Under the pieces are notes generated by a model, which saw nothing but the letters and a program-made list of their open reading frames with translations, did no database searches and was not told where the DNA came from. A DNA stretch of 34,658 bases from Dehalococcoidia bacterium (GTDB taxonomy: Bacteria > Chloroflexota > Dehalococcoidia > Dehalococcoidales > W111): contig DUEU01000056.1 in NCBI GenBank assembly GCA_011191985.1, forward strand, positions 1 to 34,658, written 5' to 3'. Below, piece after piece: positions 1-9,441 of this stretch; position 1 is the stretch's first letter, and each line of letters starts with the position of its first letter. The position numbers and the translations under genes were made by a program.

Positions 1-918
1 CCCGCCATGGTAGCCATTACCCCGGCCATGCCTGAGGGGAATTACCTGAACACCGTGGTCAGCGAATTCCCGCAGCGCGTTTTCGATGTCGGCATTTGTG
101 AGCAGCATGCCGTTACCTTTGCCGCCGGACTGGCTACCCAGGGGTTTATACCGGTGGTGGCGATATATTCTACGTTTCTACAGCGCGCCTTTGACCAGAT
201 TATCCACGACGTCTGCCTCCAGGAGCTGCCGGTTATTTTCGCCATCGACCGCGGTGGTATCGTCGGCGATGATGGCAAGACCCATCAGGGCTCGTTTGAT
301 ATCTCCTATCTGACGGTCGTCCCTAACCTGATCGTCGCCGCCCCCAAGGACGAAAATGAGCTTCAGCACCTGCTTTATACCGCCGTCAGGGCACAGAAGC
401 CCATGGCTATCAGGTACCCCCGCGGTCCGGGGCTGGGTGTGGACATGGACACCGAGCTACACGAGTTGCCCATCGGTAAGGCGGAAACACTCAGGCACGG
501 CGATGATGTCGCTATACTGGCTATCGGCGTTACCGTGGCCCCGGCCCTTGCGGCCGCGGAGAGACTGGCAAGAGATGGCCTTGAGGCAACCGTGGTTAAT
601 GCCCGCTTCGCCAAGCCGCTGGACTCCGGCCTGATACTGGACTTAGTCCGCCGCACTAGGCGCCTGGTTACCGTCGAGGAGAACAGCCTTCACGGCGGTT
701 TCGGCAGCAACGTGGCCAAGCTTATCCAGGAATCGGGAATATATGACGTGACCATAAAGAGCATCGGTATCCCTGATGAATTTGTTGAGCAGGGCAGTCA
801 GGCGACTCTTCGGGCCAAATACGGTCTGGATGCCAGCGGTATAGCCCAGAGCGTTCTCGCCCTGTTCCGTAGCTCCGCTTCTTCGTTAACCGCCAGGACC
901 ACTGCCTTGCCCGAGTAG
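1..918 (+). CDS. dxs: 1-deoxy-D-xylulose-5-phosphate synthase, C-terminal part (5' truncated by window edge)
   Basis: Frame open from base 1; [48 protein letters not shown] and YPRG motifs typical of DXS. Confidence 0.96.
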   Translation, partial: PAMVAITPAMPEGNYLNTVVSEFPQRVFDVGICEQHAVTFAAGLATQGFIPVVAIYSTFLQRAFDQIIHDVCLQELPVIFAIDRGGIVGDDGKTHQGSFDISYLTVVPNLIVAAPKDENELQHLLYTAVRAQKPMAIRYPRGPGLGVDMDTELHELPIGKAETLRHGDDVAILAIGVTVAPALAAAERLARDGLEATVVNARFAKPLDSGLILDLVRRTRRLVTVEENSLHGGFGSNVAKLIQESGIYDVTIKSIGIPDEFVEQGSQATLRAKYGLDASGIAQSVLALFRSSASSLTARTTALPE

Positions 919-969
919 CCCATATTGACCGAACCCCGGGGTGGGGAAGGTTAAAGGACGAGGGAGAAA

Positions 970-2166
970 ATGGATAAAATGACCGTCCGGGACATAGAAG
1001 TCACCGGGAAACGGGTGCTGGTCAGGGTTGACTTCAACGTCCCTCTGGATGAAGAAAGCGGGGCTATCGCCGATGATTCACGAATTCAGGCGACACTGCC
1101 CACCATCAAATATCTTCTGCGGCGGAAAGCCAAGGTCATCCTTGCTTCCCATCTGGGCCGCCCCAAGGGAAAGGTAGTAGACAAACTACGGATGACCGGT
1201 ATTGCCCAGCGCCTGTCACAAATCCTGGGCCAGCAGGTGGGTGTGGCCACGGACTGTATCGGGCCCGAAGTAGAGAAGTCAGTCGCCAGCCTTAAGGCTG
1301 GCGAGGCCTTACTCCTGGAGAATATACGTTTTCATCCCGAGGAGGAAGCGAATGACGCCTCTTTCGCGCAACAACTAGCCGGACTGGCCGACATATATGT
1401 CAACGACGCCTTCGGCGCCAGTCACCGAGCCCACGCCTCCGTAGTTGGTATTACCGAATATCTTCCCGCCGTAGCCGGCCTGCTGGTCGAGAAGGAAGTC
1501 TATATCATGGAAACCCTGCTCACCAATCCCGCCCACCCGCTTGCCAAGCTCGTTGGCGGGGCCAAGATAAGCGATAAGATTGACATGCTGGAAAACTTCC
1601 TGGACAAGGCGGATGTCATCCTTATCGGCGGCGGCATGGCCGCTACTTTCCTTAAAGCCCGGTCATACGAAGTCGGCCGGTCCATGGTGGATGACGCCAA
1701 GATGGATTTCGTCACCAAGCTGCTGGAGGCCGTCTCCCGAAACAGGGCCCGTTTGCTGCTTCCCGTGGATGTGATTATTGCCGAAGAACTCAACTCCGAA
1801 GCCGAATTCAAGACAGTGGCAGTTGAGGATATACCGCCCGGGTGGAAGATTGCCGACATCGGCCCTCAGACGGTAAAACTCTTTCAGGATGAACTGGCCA
1901 AGTGCCGGACAGTTTTCTGGAACGGGCCTATGGGGATATACGAGATACCCCGGTTTGCCGCTGGAACGGAGGCTATGGCCAGATGTTTAGCCGGTCTTAG
2001 GGCCACTACCATCGTCGGTGGCGGCTCCACTGCCGAGGCGGTAATTGAGATGGGACTGGCAGGTAAAATGACTTTTGTCTCCACCGGTGGCGGTGCTTCT
2101 CTTCAATTTTTAGGCGGCAATAAGCTACCCGGGATAGAGGCATTGAGTGATAAAACACCGCGATAA
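970..2166 (+). CDS. pgk: phosphoglycerate kinase
   Basis: RVDFNVPLD, SHLGRPKG, LENIRFHPEE, NDAFGASHRAHAS, WNGPMGIYE, GGGSTAEAV; upstream GAGGGAG RBS. Confidence 0.98.
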   Translation: MDKMTVRDIEVTGKRVLVRVDFNVPLDEESGAIADDSRIQATLPTIKYLLRRKAKVILASHLGRPKGKVVDKLRMTGIAQRLSQILGQQVGVATDCIGPEVEKSVASLKAGEALLLENIRFHPEEEANDASFAQQLAGLADIYVNDAFGASHRAHASVVGITEYLPAVAGLLVEKEVYIMETLLTNPAHPLAKLVGGAKISDKIDMLENFLDKADVILIGGGMAATFLKARSYEVGRSMVDDAKMDFVTKLLEAVSRNRARLLLPVDVIIAEELNSEAEFKTVAVEDIPPGWKIADIGPQTVKLFQDELAKCRTVFWNGPMGIYEIPRFAAGTEAMARCLAGLRATTIVGGGSTAEAVIEMGLAGKMTFVSTGGGASLQFLGGNKLPGIEALSDKTPR

Positions 2167-2198
2167 TACACCAGCAATACAAGAGATCAGTAACTCTT

Positions 2199-3410
2199 AT
2201 GGTAATGGATAATTTTAACCTGATGAAAGCAGTCTCCCGCCACTCGCCGAGCAAGATAGTGCTGGTAGTGCTTGACGGACTGGGCGGCTTGCCCGACCCG
2301 GCCACCGGCAAGACGGAACTGGAAACTGCCCGTACCCCCAACCTTGACAGGCTGGCCGCCTATGGTATCTGCGGACTTATCGACATCGTCGGCCCGGGGA
2401 TTACCCCCGGCAGCGCCCCCGGCCATCTGGCCCTGTTTGGCTACGACCCGGTAGGCTGTATTATCGGCCGGGGAATACTCGAGGCGGTAGGCATAGATTT
2501 TGACCTCAAGCCGGGGGATATTGCGGCGCGGGGTAACTTCTGCACCACAGACAAAGACGGCCTAGTCACCGACCGCCGGGCCGGCCGTATCTCCAACGAA
2601 CAGTGCGCCGAACTGTGCCGTCTGCTGGACGGTCAGGTAATAGACAACGTAAAGCTCTTGGTCTGTCCGGTACGGGAGCACCGCTTCGCCGTTGTTTTTC
2701 GGGGCGACAGTCTATCACCGGATGCCAGCGACTCCGACCCACAGCAGACGGGGGTAGCCCCAAAGGAGGTTACCGCCCTCAACTCCCAGGCCGATAATAT
2801 GGCGGCTACTGCCAATAAGTTCATCGCCATGGCAAAGGACATCCTGGCCGAACACCACCCGGCCAATATGGTGCTGCTACGCGGCTTTTCCCAGGCCCCC
2901 CAGCTTCCCACCATGGGTGAAGTCTATAAACTCAAACCGGCGGCCATTGCCAGCTATCCCATGTACCGCGGTTTAGCCAAGCTGGTCGGCATGGATGTCC
3001 TCAAAACCGGAGCCAGCATCGAGGAGGAGTTGGCCACTTTGAAGGCCAGCTACGCCAATCATGACTTTTTCTTTCTGCATATAAAAGGAACGGACAGCGC
3101 CGGTGAGGACGGCAACTTCCAGCGCAAGGTACTCACCATTGAGCAGGCCGACAGGGCGCTGCCACAAATACAAGGCCTTGAGCCCGATGTTATTGTTATC
3201 ACCGGCGACCATTCAACGCCGGCCCTGCTGAAAGGACACAGCTGGCACCCGGTCCCCGTCCTTCTGTACTCCAAATGGTGCCGCTCCGACCCGGTCCGCC
3301 AGTTCTCGGAGTCAGCCTGTATCTCTGGTGGACTGGGACACATTCCGGCCAAACAAATCATGCCCCTGGCCATGGCCAACGCCCTGAAGCTTACGAAATT
3401 CGGTGCTTAA
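2199..3410 (+). CDS. apgM: 2,3-bisphosphoglycerate-independent phosphoglycerate mutase, archaeal ApgM type
   Basis: VLVVLDGLGG, GSAPGHLALFGYDP, RGNFCT, KGTDSAGEDGNFQRKV and TGDHSTPALLKGHSWHPVPVLLYS are ApgM-type alkaline phosphatase superfamily motifs. Confidence 0.93.
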   Translation: MVMDNFNLMKAVSRHSPSKIVLVVLDGLGGLPDPATGKTELETARTPNLDRLAAYGICGLIDIVGPGITPGSAPGHLALFGYDPVGCIIGRGILEAVGIDFDLKPGDIAARGNFCTTDKDGLVTDRRAGRISNEQCAELCRLLDGQVIDNVKLLVCPVREHRFAVVFRGDSLSPDASDSDPQQTGVAPKEVTALNSQADNMAATANKFIAMAKDILAEHHPANMVLLRGFSQAPQLPTMGEVYKLKPAAIASYPMYRGLAKLVGMDVLKTGASIEEELATLKASYANHDFFFLHIKGTDSAGEDGNFQRKVLTIEQADRALPQIQGLEPDVIVITGDHSTPALLKGHSWHPVPVLLYSKWCRSDPVRQFSESACISGGLGHIPAKQIMPLAMANALKLTKFGA

Positions 3411-3473
3411 TATATATTGCTTGGGAGATCTTAAAAAGGCCGTTCCCTTTAACGCTCATCCGTCAGGGAGGTA

Positions 3474-4235
3474 ATGATGCGGGTACCGTTAATTGCCGGT
3501 AACTGGAAGATGAACACTACGGTAGACGAAGCCATAGAACTGGTCATTGAGCTGCGTCAGGGGCTTGACGAAATAGCCGACGTAGAGAAAGCTCTCTGCC
3601 CGCCGTTTGTTTCTTTAGCCACGGTAAGGGAACTGATAAAAGGGACCTCAATAAAGCTCGGCGCTCAGAATGTGTACTTTGAGCCCAAAGGGGCCTATAC
3701 CGGTGAGGTCTCGCCGCTGATGCTCGCCGGGCTGTGTGAGTATGTTATTATCGGGCACTCGGAGCGCCGACAGTACTTTAACGAAGACGGTGAGCTTATT
3801 AATAAGAAAATCAGGGCGGCAATGGCCGTGGGGCTGAAGCCAATCCTGTGCGTCGGGGAAAGGCTGGAGGAGAACGAGGCCGGAAAAACCGAGGCGGTGG
3901 TAAGCGGGCAACTGGAGTCAGCGCTGGCCGGTCTTGACCATCTTGGCGGCCCGGTGATTGCCTACGAGCCGGTATGGGCCATCGGTACCGGCCGGGCAGC
4001 TACCGGGGAGCAGGCCAACGGCACTATTGCTTTCATCCGCCGGACTGTGGCCCGGTTAGCCGGCGAACAAGCGGCGGCAGACAGCCGTATCCTGTATGGC
4101 GGCAGTGTCACTGCCGCCAACGCTACCGAGTTCATGCAGCAACCGGAGATAGACGGCGCCCTCGTCGGCGGTGCCAGTCTCAAGGCTGCTGAGTTTATTA
4201 GTATTGTCCGGCAAACTTCGGAAACCAGAAGATAA
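3474..4235 (+). CDS. tpiA: triosephosphate isomerase
   Basis: AGNWKMN, IIGHSERRQYF, AYEPVWAIGTGRAAT, ILYGGSV, DGALVGGASL. Confidence 0.98.
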   Translation: MMRVPLIAGNWKMNTTVDEAIELVIELRQGLDEIADVEKALCPPFVSLATVRELIKGTSIKLGAQNVYFEPKGAYTGEVSPLMLAGLCEYVIIGHSERRQYFNEDGELINKKIRAAMAVGLKPILCVGERLEENEAGKTEAVVSGQLESALAGLDHLGGPVIAYEPVWAIGTGRAATGEQANGTIAFIRRTVARLAGEQAAADSRILYGGSVTAANATEFMQQPEIDGALVGGASLKAAEFISIVRQTSETRR

Positions 4236-5198
4236 ATGGACAGTCTGGTAGCTATCGTCGGCCCCACCGGCACCGGAAAAAGCCGGCTGGCCCTAGAACT
4301 GGCCCGGTTCTTTAACGCTGAGATAGTCAGTGCCGATAGTCGGCAGATATACCGTTATCTGGATATTGGCACTGCCAAACCTACCCCTCAGGAACTGTCC
4401 CTCATCCCACACCACCTAGTCAACATCGCCTATCCCGACGACGATTTTGACCTAGCCCGGTACCAGCGTCTGGCCCGGACCGCCATTAACGACATCCAGG
4501 AGCGCAACCGGCTGCCGCTGCTGGTGGGCGGCAGCGGGCTTTACGTGTGGGCGTTACTGGAAGGCTGGGAAGTACCTTCCGTCCCCCCTGACCACGAGTT
4601 CAGAGACAGCCTGGCCAAGAAAGCCGCTGAGGTCGGTGAGTATGAGCTATACCGCGAGCTTGAGCAGATAGACCCGGCAGCGGCACAGCGCATCGACCCG
4701 CGCAATCTGCGCCGCACCATCAGGGCCTTAGAGGTAAACCGGACGGGAACCCTTTTCTCACGACTCCAGCAGAAAAAGGCACCTCCTTTCCGCAGCCTCG
4801 TCATTGGACTGACCATGGACAGGCAGGAGCTATACCGCCGGCTTGACGCTCGGATTGATGATATGATAGCGCAGGGCTGGGTGGAGGAGACAGAAAAACT
4901 GCTGGACATGGACTATGACCTGAACCGGCCGGCCCTGTCCGGTATTGGCTACCAGCAGATAGCCCGGTTTCTCAAGGGCGAGCTGACCTTGGCGGCCGCC
5001 ATACAGCAGATAAAGTTTCAAACCCACCGCTTTGTCCGGCACCAGTACAACTGGTTCCGGTTGACGGACACAAGGATAAAATGGTTTGATATGCAGAGAA
5101 AGATAGGGCCGGAAGTAACCGGTCTGGTGGCCGATTTCATCGACGGTGCTAAGCATGGAGAGAGAAATTTGAAAGAGGGCGAGGGCAAAGAGACGTGA
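4236..5198 (+). CDS. miaA: tRNA dimethylallyltransferase
   Basis: IVGPTGTGKSRLALELA P-loop, SADSRQIYRYLDIGTAKP, GGSGLYVWAL, RNLRRTIRALEV, FQTHRFVRHQYNWF. Confidence 0.97.
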   Translation: MDSLVAIVGPTGTGKSRLALELARFFNAEIVSADSRQIYRYLDIGTAKPTPQELSLIPHHLVNIAYPDDDFDLARYQRLARTAINDIQERNRLPLLVGGSGLYVWALLEGWEVPSVPPDHEFRDSLAKKAAEVGEYELYRELEQIDPAAAQRIDPRNLRRTIRALEVNRTGTLFSRLQQKKAPPFRSLVIGLTMDRQELYRRLDARIDDMIAQGWVEETEKLLDMDYDLNRPALSGIGYQQIARFLKGELTLAAAIQQIKFQTHRFVRHQYNWFRLTDTRIKWFDMQRKIGPEVTGLVADFIDGAKHGERNLKEGEGKET

Positions 5199-6058
5199 AC
5201 TTCACCAAGTTGCAGGGCGCCGGGAATGATTTTATACTGGTCGATGCCCGCAACCAGGAGAGGGACTGGCCAAAACTAGCCGCAGCCATGTGTGACCGGC
5301 ACTACGGCATTGGCGGGGATGGCCTGCTGCTGCTGCTGCCCTCGGCTAAAGCCGACTTCTGTATGCGGGTGTACAACGCCGACGGCTCTGAGGCCGAGGC
5401 CTGCGGTAACGGCCTGCGCTGCTTTGTCCGCTATCTGCTGGAAAACGGTCTGACAGCCGACGGTGCCGACCATATATTGATAGAGACCAGGGCCGGGATA
5501 AGTGAAGTGAGGCTGCAACAGACGGCCAATCAGTTGCCAGCGATACAGGTCTCTCTGGGGTTGCCAGTATTCAAGGCAAGTGAAATCCCGGTAACCATAG
5601 ATGTGGCACCGAATATAGTTGACATAAAACCAATACTGGACTATCCGGTAGTTATAGATGGCGACACACTGCCCATGAGCTTTGTCTCCCTAGGTAACCC
5701 CCATGCCGTGTACTTTGTGGCACATCCGGTAGCTGACTTCCCGCTATCGCAAACAGGGCCGAAGGTCGAGCGGCACCGGATGTTTCCCAACCGGGTCAAC
5801 TTCGAGGTCGCCCGGGTGATAGACCGCCAGCGAATAGAGGCCCGGGTATGGGAGCGCGGGGTAGGGGAGACCCTGGCCTGTGGCACCGGGGCCGCGGCTA
5901 TCGCCGTCATTGCCCGGCTTCACGGACTTATTGACCGTAGCGCCGACATAAAACTACCCGGCGGCACGTTGAACGTGGAGTGGGACGGGGCGGGGGAGGT
6001 CTTGCTCAGCGGCCCCGCCGAAACAGTATTTACCGGAGAATGGCCGACAGAGGTGTGA
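5195..6058 (+). CDS. dapF: diaminopimelate epimerase
   Basis: KLQGAGNDFILVD, GGDGLL, NADGSEAEACGNGLRC, ERGVGETLACGTGAAA; GTG start overlaps the miaA stop by 4 bp. Confidence 0.97.
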   Translation: MNFTKLQGAGNDFILVDARNQERDWPKLAAAMCDRHYGIGGDGLLLLLPSAKADFCMRVYNADGSEAEACGNGLRCFVRYLLENGLTADGADHILIETRAGISEVRLQQTANQLPAIQVSLGLPVFKASEIPVTIDVAPNIVDIKPILDYPVVIDGDTLPMSFVSLGNPHAVYFVAHPVADFPLSQTGPKVERHRMFPNRVNFEVARVIDRQRIEARVWERGVGETLACGTGAAAIAVIARLHGLIDRSADIKLPGGTLNVEWDGAGEVLLSGPAETVFTGEWPTEV

Positions 6059-6061
6059 CAT

Positions 6062-7252
6062 ATGCGACTATCGCGACGCGTTGAAAAGCTACCCCCTTAT
6101 CTTTTCGTTGAGATAAGTAAGAAGATTGCCGAGAAGAAGGCTAGAGGGGAGGAGGTAATCAGTTTTGGCATAGGGGACCCCGATATACCCACCCCCGCCC
6201 ATGTTATCGAGCGACTGTGCCAGGCGGCCCAGGACCCGGCCAATCACCGCTACCCCGAGAGCGAGGGCCTACCCGAACTGCGCCGGGCGATGGCCGGCTG
6301 GTACCAGCGCCGCTTCGGTGTATCCCTTGACCCGGACAGCGAGGTACTGCCTCTCATTGGCTCGAAGGAAGGCGTGGCCCACATTGCCCTGTGTCTCATC
6401 GACCCGGGAGATACTGCCCTGGTGCCTGACCCGGCTTATCCGGTATACTCGGTATGCGCTATGCTGGCCGGCGGCCGGCTCTATCATATGCCGCTCATTG
6501 AGAAGAACAAATTCCTGCCCAACCTGGGGACAATACCACAACACATCGCTAAAAAGGCCAAACTCCTGTGGCTTAATTATCCCAATAATCCCACCGCGGC
6601 GGTCGCCGACCTCGCTTTCTTTAAGCAGGTGGTCGAATTCGCCCGGCAGCACGAAATCGTTGTCTGCCATGACGGGCCATACTCAGAGGTTGCCTACGAT
6701 GGCTACCGACCGCCCAGCTTCATGGAGACCGAAGGCGCCCGGGAGGTCGGTATCGAGTTCCATTCTCTCTCCAAGAGCTACAACATGACCGGCTGGCGCA
6801 TCGGAATGGCGGTGGGCAACGCTGAGGTAATCGATGCCCTGCGCCGGCTAAAATCAAACATGGACTCGGGTATACCTCAGGCAATCCAGTACGCAGCCAT
6901 TGAGGCGCTTAATGGCCCCGACGACTGCGTAGAGGAACATAACCGGATCTACCAGCGGCGCCGCGACCTGATTATTGATGTCCTGCAAAGCATCGGCGTC
7001 GAAGCCCAGCCGCCAAAGGCATCGCTTTACATCTGGGCCAGAGTGCCGGAAGGCTATACATCCGTTAACTTCGCCACCGAGCTGCTGGAAACAGTCGGCG
7101 TCGTGGTCACTCCGGGTACCGGCTACGGCCGGAACGGCGAAGGTTACATAAGGCTATCGCTGACTATACCGGACGCAGCACTGGTAAAGGGCCTTTCCCG
7201 ACTGGCCGACTGGCGTAAGGGAAAAAGAGGGTCCAACATCAAAATAACTTGA
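6062..7252 (+). CDS. dapL: LL-diaminopimelate aminotransferase-like PLP aminotransferase
   Basis: [44 protein letters not shown] (PLP lysine); directly follows dapF. Confidence 0.85.
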   Translation: MRLSRRVEKLPPYLFVEISKKIAEKKARGEEVISFGIGDPDIPTPAHVIERLCQAAQDPANHRYPESEGLPELRRAMAGWYQRRFGVSLDPDSEVLPLIGSKEGVAHIALCLIDPGDTALVPDPAYPVYSVCAMLAGGRLYHMPLIEKNKFLPNLGTIPQHIAKKAKLLWLNYPNNPTAAVADLAFFKQVVEFARQHEIVVCHDGPYSEVAYDGYRPPSFMETEGAREVGIEFHSLSKSYNMTGWRIGMAVGNAEVIDALRRLKSNMDSGIPQAIQYAAIEALNGPDDCVEEHNRIYQRRRDLIIDVLQSIGVEAQPPKASLYIWARVPEGYTSVNFATELLETVGVVVTPGTGYGRNGEGYIRLSLTIPDAALVKGLSRLADWRKGKRGSNIKIT

Positions 7253-7260
7253 CATAAATT

Positions 7261-8436
7261 ATGAAGCGATCCACTCAGCAGACCATTGTCGTTACCCAAG
7301 CACCGGAGCGGGCGATTCTGGTAGCCGTTGCCAGAAAAGACAACCGGGATGGCTGGGATGTTGAGGTCACCTTGGACGAGCTGGCCCAGCTAGCTCACAC
7401 CGCCGGGGCTAAGGTAGTGGGCAAGATTGTTCAGCGATTACCGGTGGCTTCTAAAACTCACTACATCGGCACCGGCAAGCTAAGCGAACTGAACACGCTA
7501 AAAAGCAGTGCCGATTTCAACGTGGCCATCTTTGATGACGAGCTTTCACCCCTCCAGCAGCGCAATTTGGAAGAAACGCTGCAGATAAAGATAATTGATC
7601 GGGCTGCCTTAATACTGGATATTTTCGCCCGGCGTGCCCGTACCCATGAAGGCCAGCTACAGGTAGAGCTGGCCCAGCACCAGTACCTCCTGCCGCGCCT
7701 GGCCGGACAGTGGAGCCATCTGGAAAGACTCGGCGGTGGCATCGGCACCCGGGGGCCGGGCGAGGCACAAATCGAGACGGACCGGCGGCTTATCCGCCAG
7801 AAAATCAACCGCCTGAAGTCGCAACTCGAGCAGGTACGGAAACACCGCAACCTCTACCGCCAGCAGCGCCGTAAAAGCGGTATCCCCATAATCGCCCTGG
7901 TCGGCTATACCAACGCTGGTAAAAGCACCCTCCTCAACTCACTGACCCGGGCCAGTGTGGTCGTCGTCGACAAGCTATTTGCCACCCTTGACCCCACCAC
8001 CCGACGCCTGTCCCTCCCCGGTAACCGTCCCGCCCTGGTTACGGATACTGTCGGCTTCATCCGCAAGTTGCCGCCCACCCTGGTCACCGCCTTCCGGGCA
8101 ACCCTGGAAGAACTGGCCGAAGCCAGCATCCTGGTTCATGTGGTTGACTTAACCGCCCCCCACGCCGCGGAGCAGTGCCAGACGGTGGAGAGCATCCTGG
8201 CCGACCTGGAAATCGCCGATAAGCCCCGGATTACGGCGCTCAACAAGATAGACCAGTTGCTGCCGGCCGGCCGGATCTGGGACGAGACGTCCGCCATAGA
8301 TTATCTCTGGCAACAGAGCCCGCCCGCCGATGAAAATACGGTGCTGATCTCCGCGGAAAAGCGGTGGGGCTTTGCCAAACTGCTGGAGACCGCCGGCCGA
8401 ATTTTGGCCGAAAACGGGGAAAGCCCGGCCAGTTAA
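7261..8436 (+). CDS. hflX: ribosome-associated GTPase HflX
   Basis: HflX N-domain (FDDELSPLQQRNLEE, DRAALILDIFARRARTHEGQLQVELAQ) and G-domain (ALVGYTNAGKSTLLN, DTVGFIRKLP, NKID). Confidence 0.97.
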   Translation: MKRSTQQTIVVTQAPERAILVAVARKDNRDGWDVEVTLDELAQLAHTAGAKVVGKIVQRLPVASKTHYIGTGKLSELNTLKSSADFNVAIFDDELSPLQQRNLEETLQIKIIDRAALILDIFARRARTHEGQLQVELAQHQYLLPRLAGQWSHLERLGGGIGTRGPGEAQIETDRRLIRQKINRLKSQLEQVRKHRNLYRQQRRKSGIPIIALVGYTNAGKSTLLNSLTRASVVVVDKLFATLDPTTRRLSLPGNRPALVTDTVGFIRKLPPTLVTAFRATLEELAEASILVHVVDLTAPHAAEQCQTVESILADLEIADKPRITALNKIDQLLPAGRIWDETSAIDYLWQQSPPADENTVLISAEKRWGFAKLLETAGRILAENGESPAS

Positions 8437-8653
8437 CATAACCCCCCAAAAATTATTTTTTATACCATCCGCCGGGGCCGGCATCTTCACCAGTTTTGAC
8501 CCGGTTTACCGCCTCTAAAAACAGGCCCTGAGAGCCGAAATAAGGCCCCTTAAATATATCGTGAATGGTTTTACCCATATACAGGCATAATAACGTCACT
8601 TTTCTTTCCGTTTCCTGACCTTAACTAACAGCAAGTTTTATTAATTAAGGAAA

Positions 8654-8721
8654 CCTACCCCCTTTATCCCCCTCCCTTAACAAGGGAGGGGGAGGATGAG
8701 GTAGGGGGGCTAACGCCCCCC
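8654..8721. repeat. intergenic C/G-run inverted-repeat element with two overlapping hairpins
   Basis: TCCCCCTCCCTT (8667-8678)/AAC/AAGGGAGGGGGA (8682-8693) perfect 12-bp stem, extended outward by CCTACC/GGTAGG; second stem GGGGGGC (8704-8710)/TAAC/GCCCCCC (8715-8721). Confidence 0.8.
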
Positions 8722-8827
8722 TTAACCCCCCTTGACATAACTTACATGTATCTTATTAAAGTATCAAAGGCAAGACCGAACTGGGCGGGCCGGGTGGGAA
8801 GTAATTGACATAAAATATCACGTTATT

Positions 8828-8837
8828 GTGGTATAAT
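8828..8837 (+). promoter_or_regulatory. extended -10 promoter upstream of the small ORF
   Basis: TGTGGTATAAT-like element (TGGTATAAT) ending 33 nt before the ATG at 8871; the TTGACA upstream is spaced 21 nt, longer than optimal. Confidence 0.5.
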
Positions 8838-8870
8838 AGTTACGCGAAGGGAAATTTTGGGGGATTCAAG

Positions 8871-9176
8871 ATGAAAAAAGGCCAAGATATTGTAGCTAAA
8901 ATATTAATAAAGGTTTATACGGTCTCTGGGTTGACGATAACCCATGAATATGAACCACCCCCAAAGAATAAGCTAAAAGAGTTTATTAAAGAAATGGTCT
9001 ACAGGTCTAACTTATTATGCAGGGAGGAAAAAGGGCTTATGTATTTCGATAACCCTCATATTACTTATAATCCTGATAATGTAGTTGGTATTGAGATTTG
9101 CTCAGTAGGAGTGAGCGAGTTGAAGAGCGCTATTGAAAAAGCACAAAGGAAAGCAGGGTTAATTCGTAAGGAATAA
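8871..9176 (+). CDS. hypothetical protein, about 101 aa
   Basis: ORF track starts at 8826, but ATG 8871 has GGGGGA upstream and the track start overlaps the predicted -10; no recognised domain. Confidence 0.6.
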   Translation: MKKGQDIVAKILIKVYTVSGLTITHEYEPPPKNKLKEFIKEMVYRSNLLCREEKGLMYFDNPHITYNPDNVVGIEICSVGVSELKSAIEKAQRKAGLIRKE

Positions 9177-9441
9177 CATTTGCAATGAAGTTAGTTAATA
9201 ATTTATGTAAACCACACCCGCTACCGCATAAATATATTTCGCACAATAAGTCTTATGTAATGTTAAGCGTGCTTTCGGGGGCCCCTACCGCTTCGCTACA
9301 ATTTTCATTTTCCCCAGAAACAGGAAGGCAGAACCAGCATAAAACCAGTTCCGCCTTTGGACGGTATAACTTCTGCGGTATGAGGCACACCACGCAGCTA
9401 TAACACTATTATTATATAAAAAATAATTTTCCGGTGCAAAT

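Noticed and set aside
6201-6788. Plus-strand 195-aa ORF in another frame of dapL
   Set aside because: Fully inside the aminotransferase gene, Arg/Ser-rich shadow frame.
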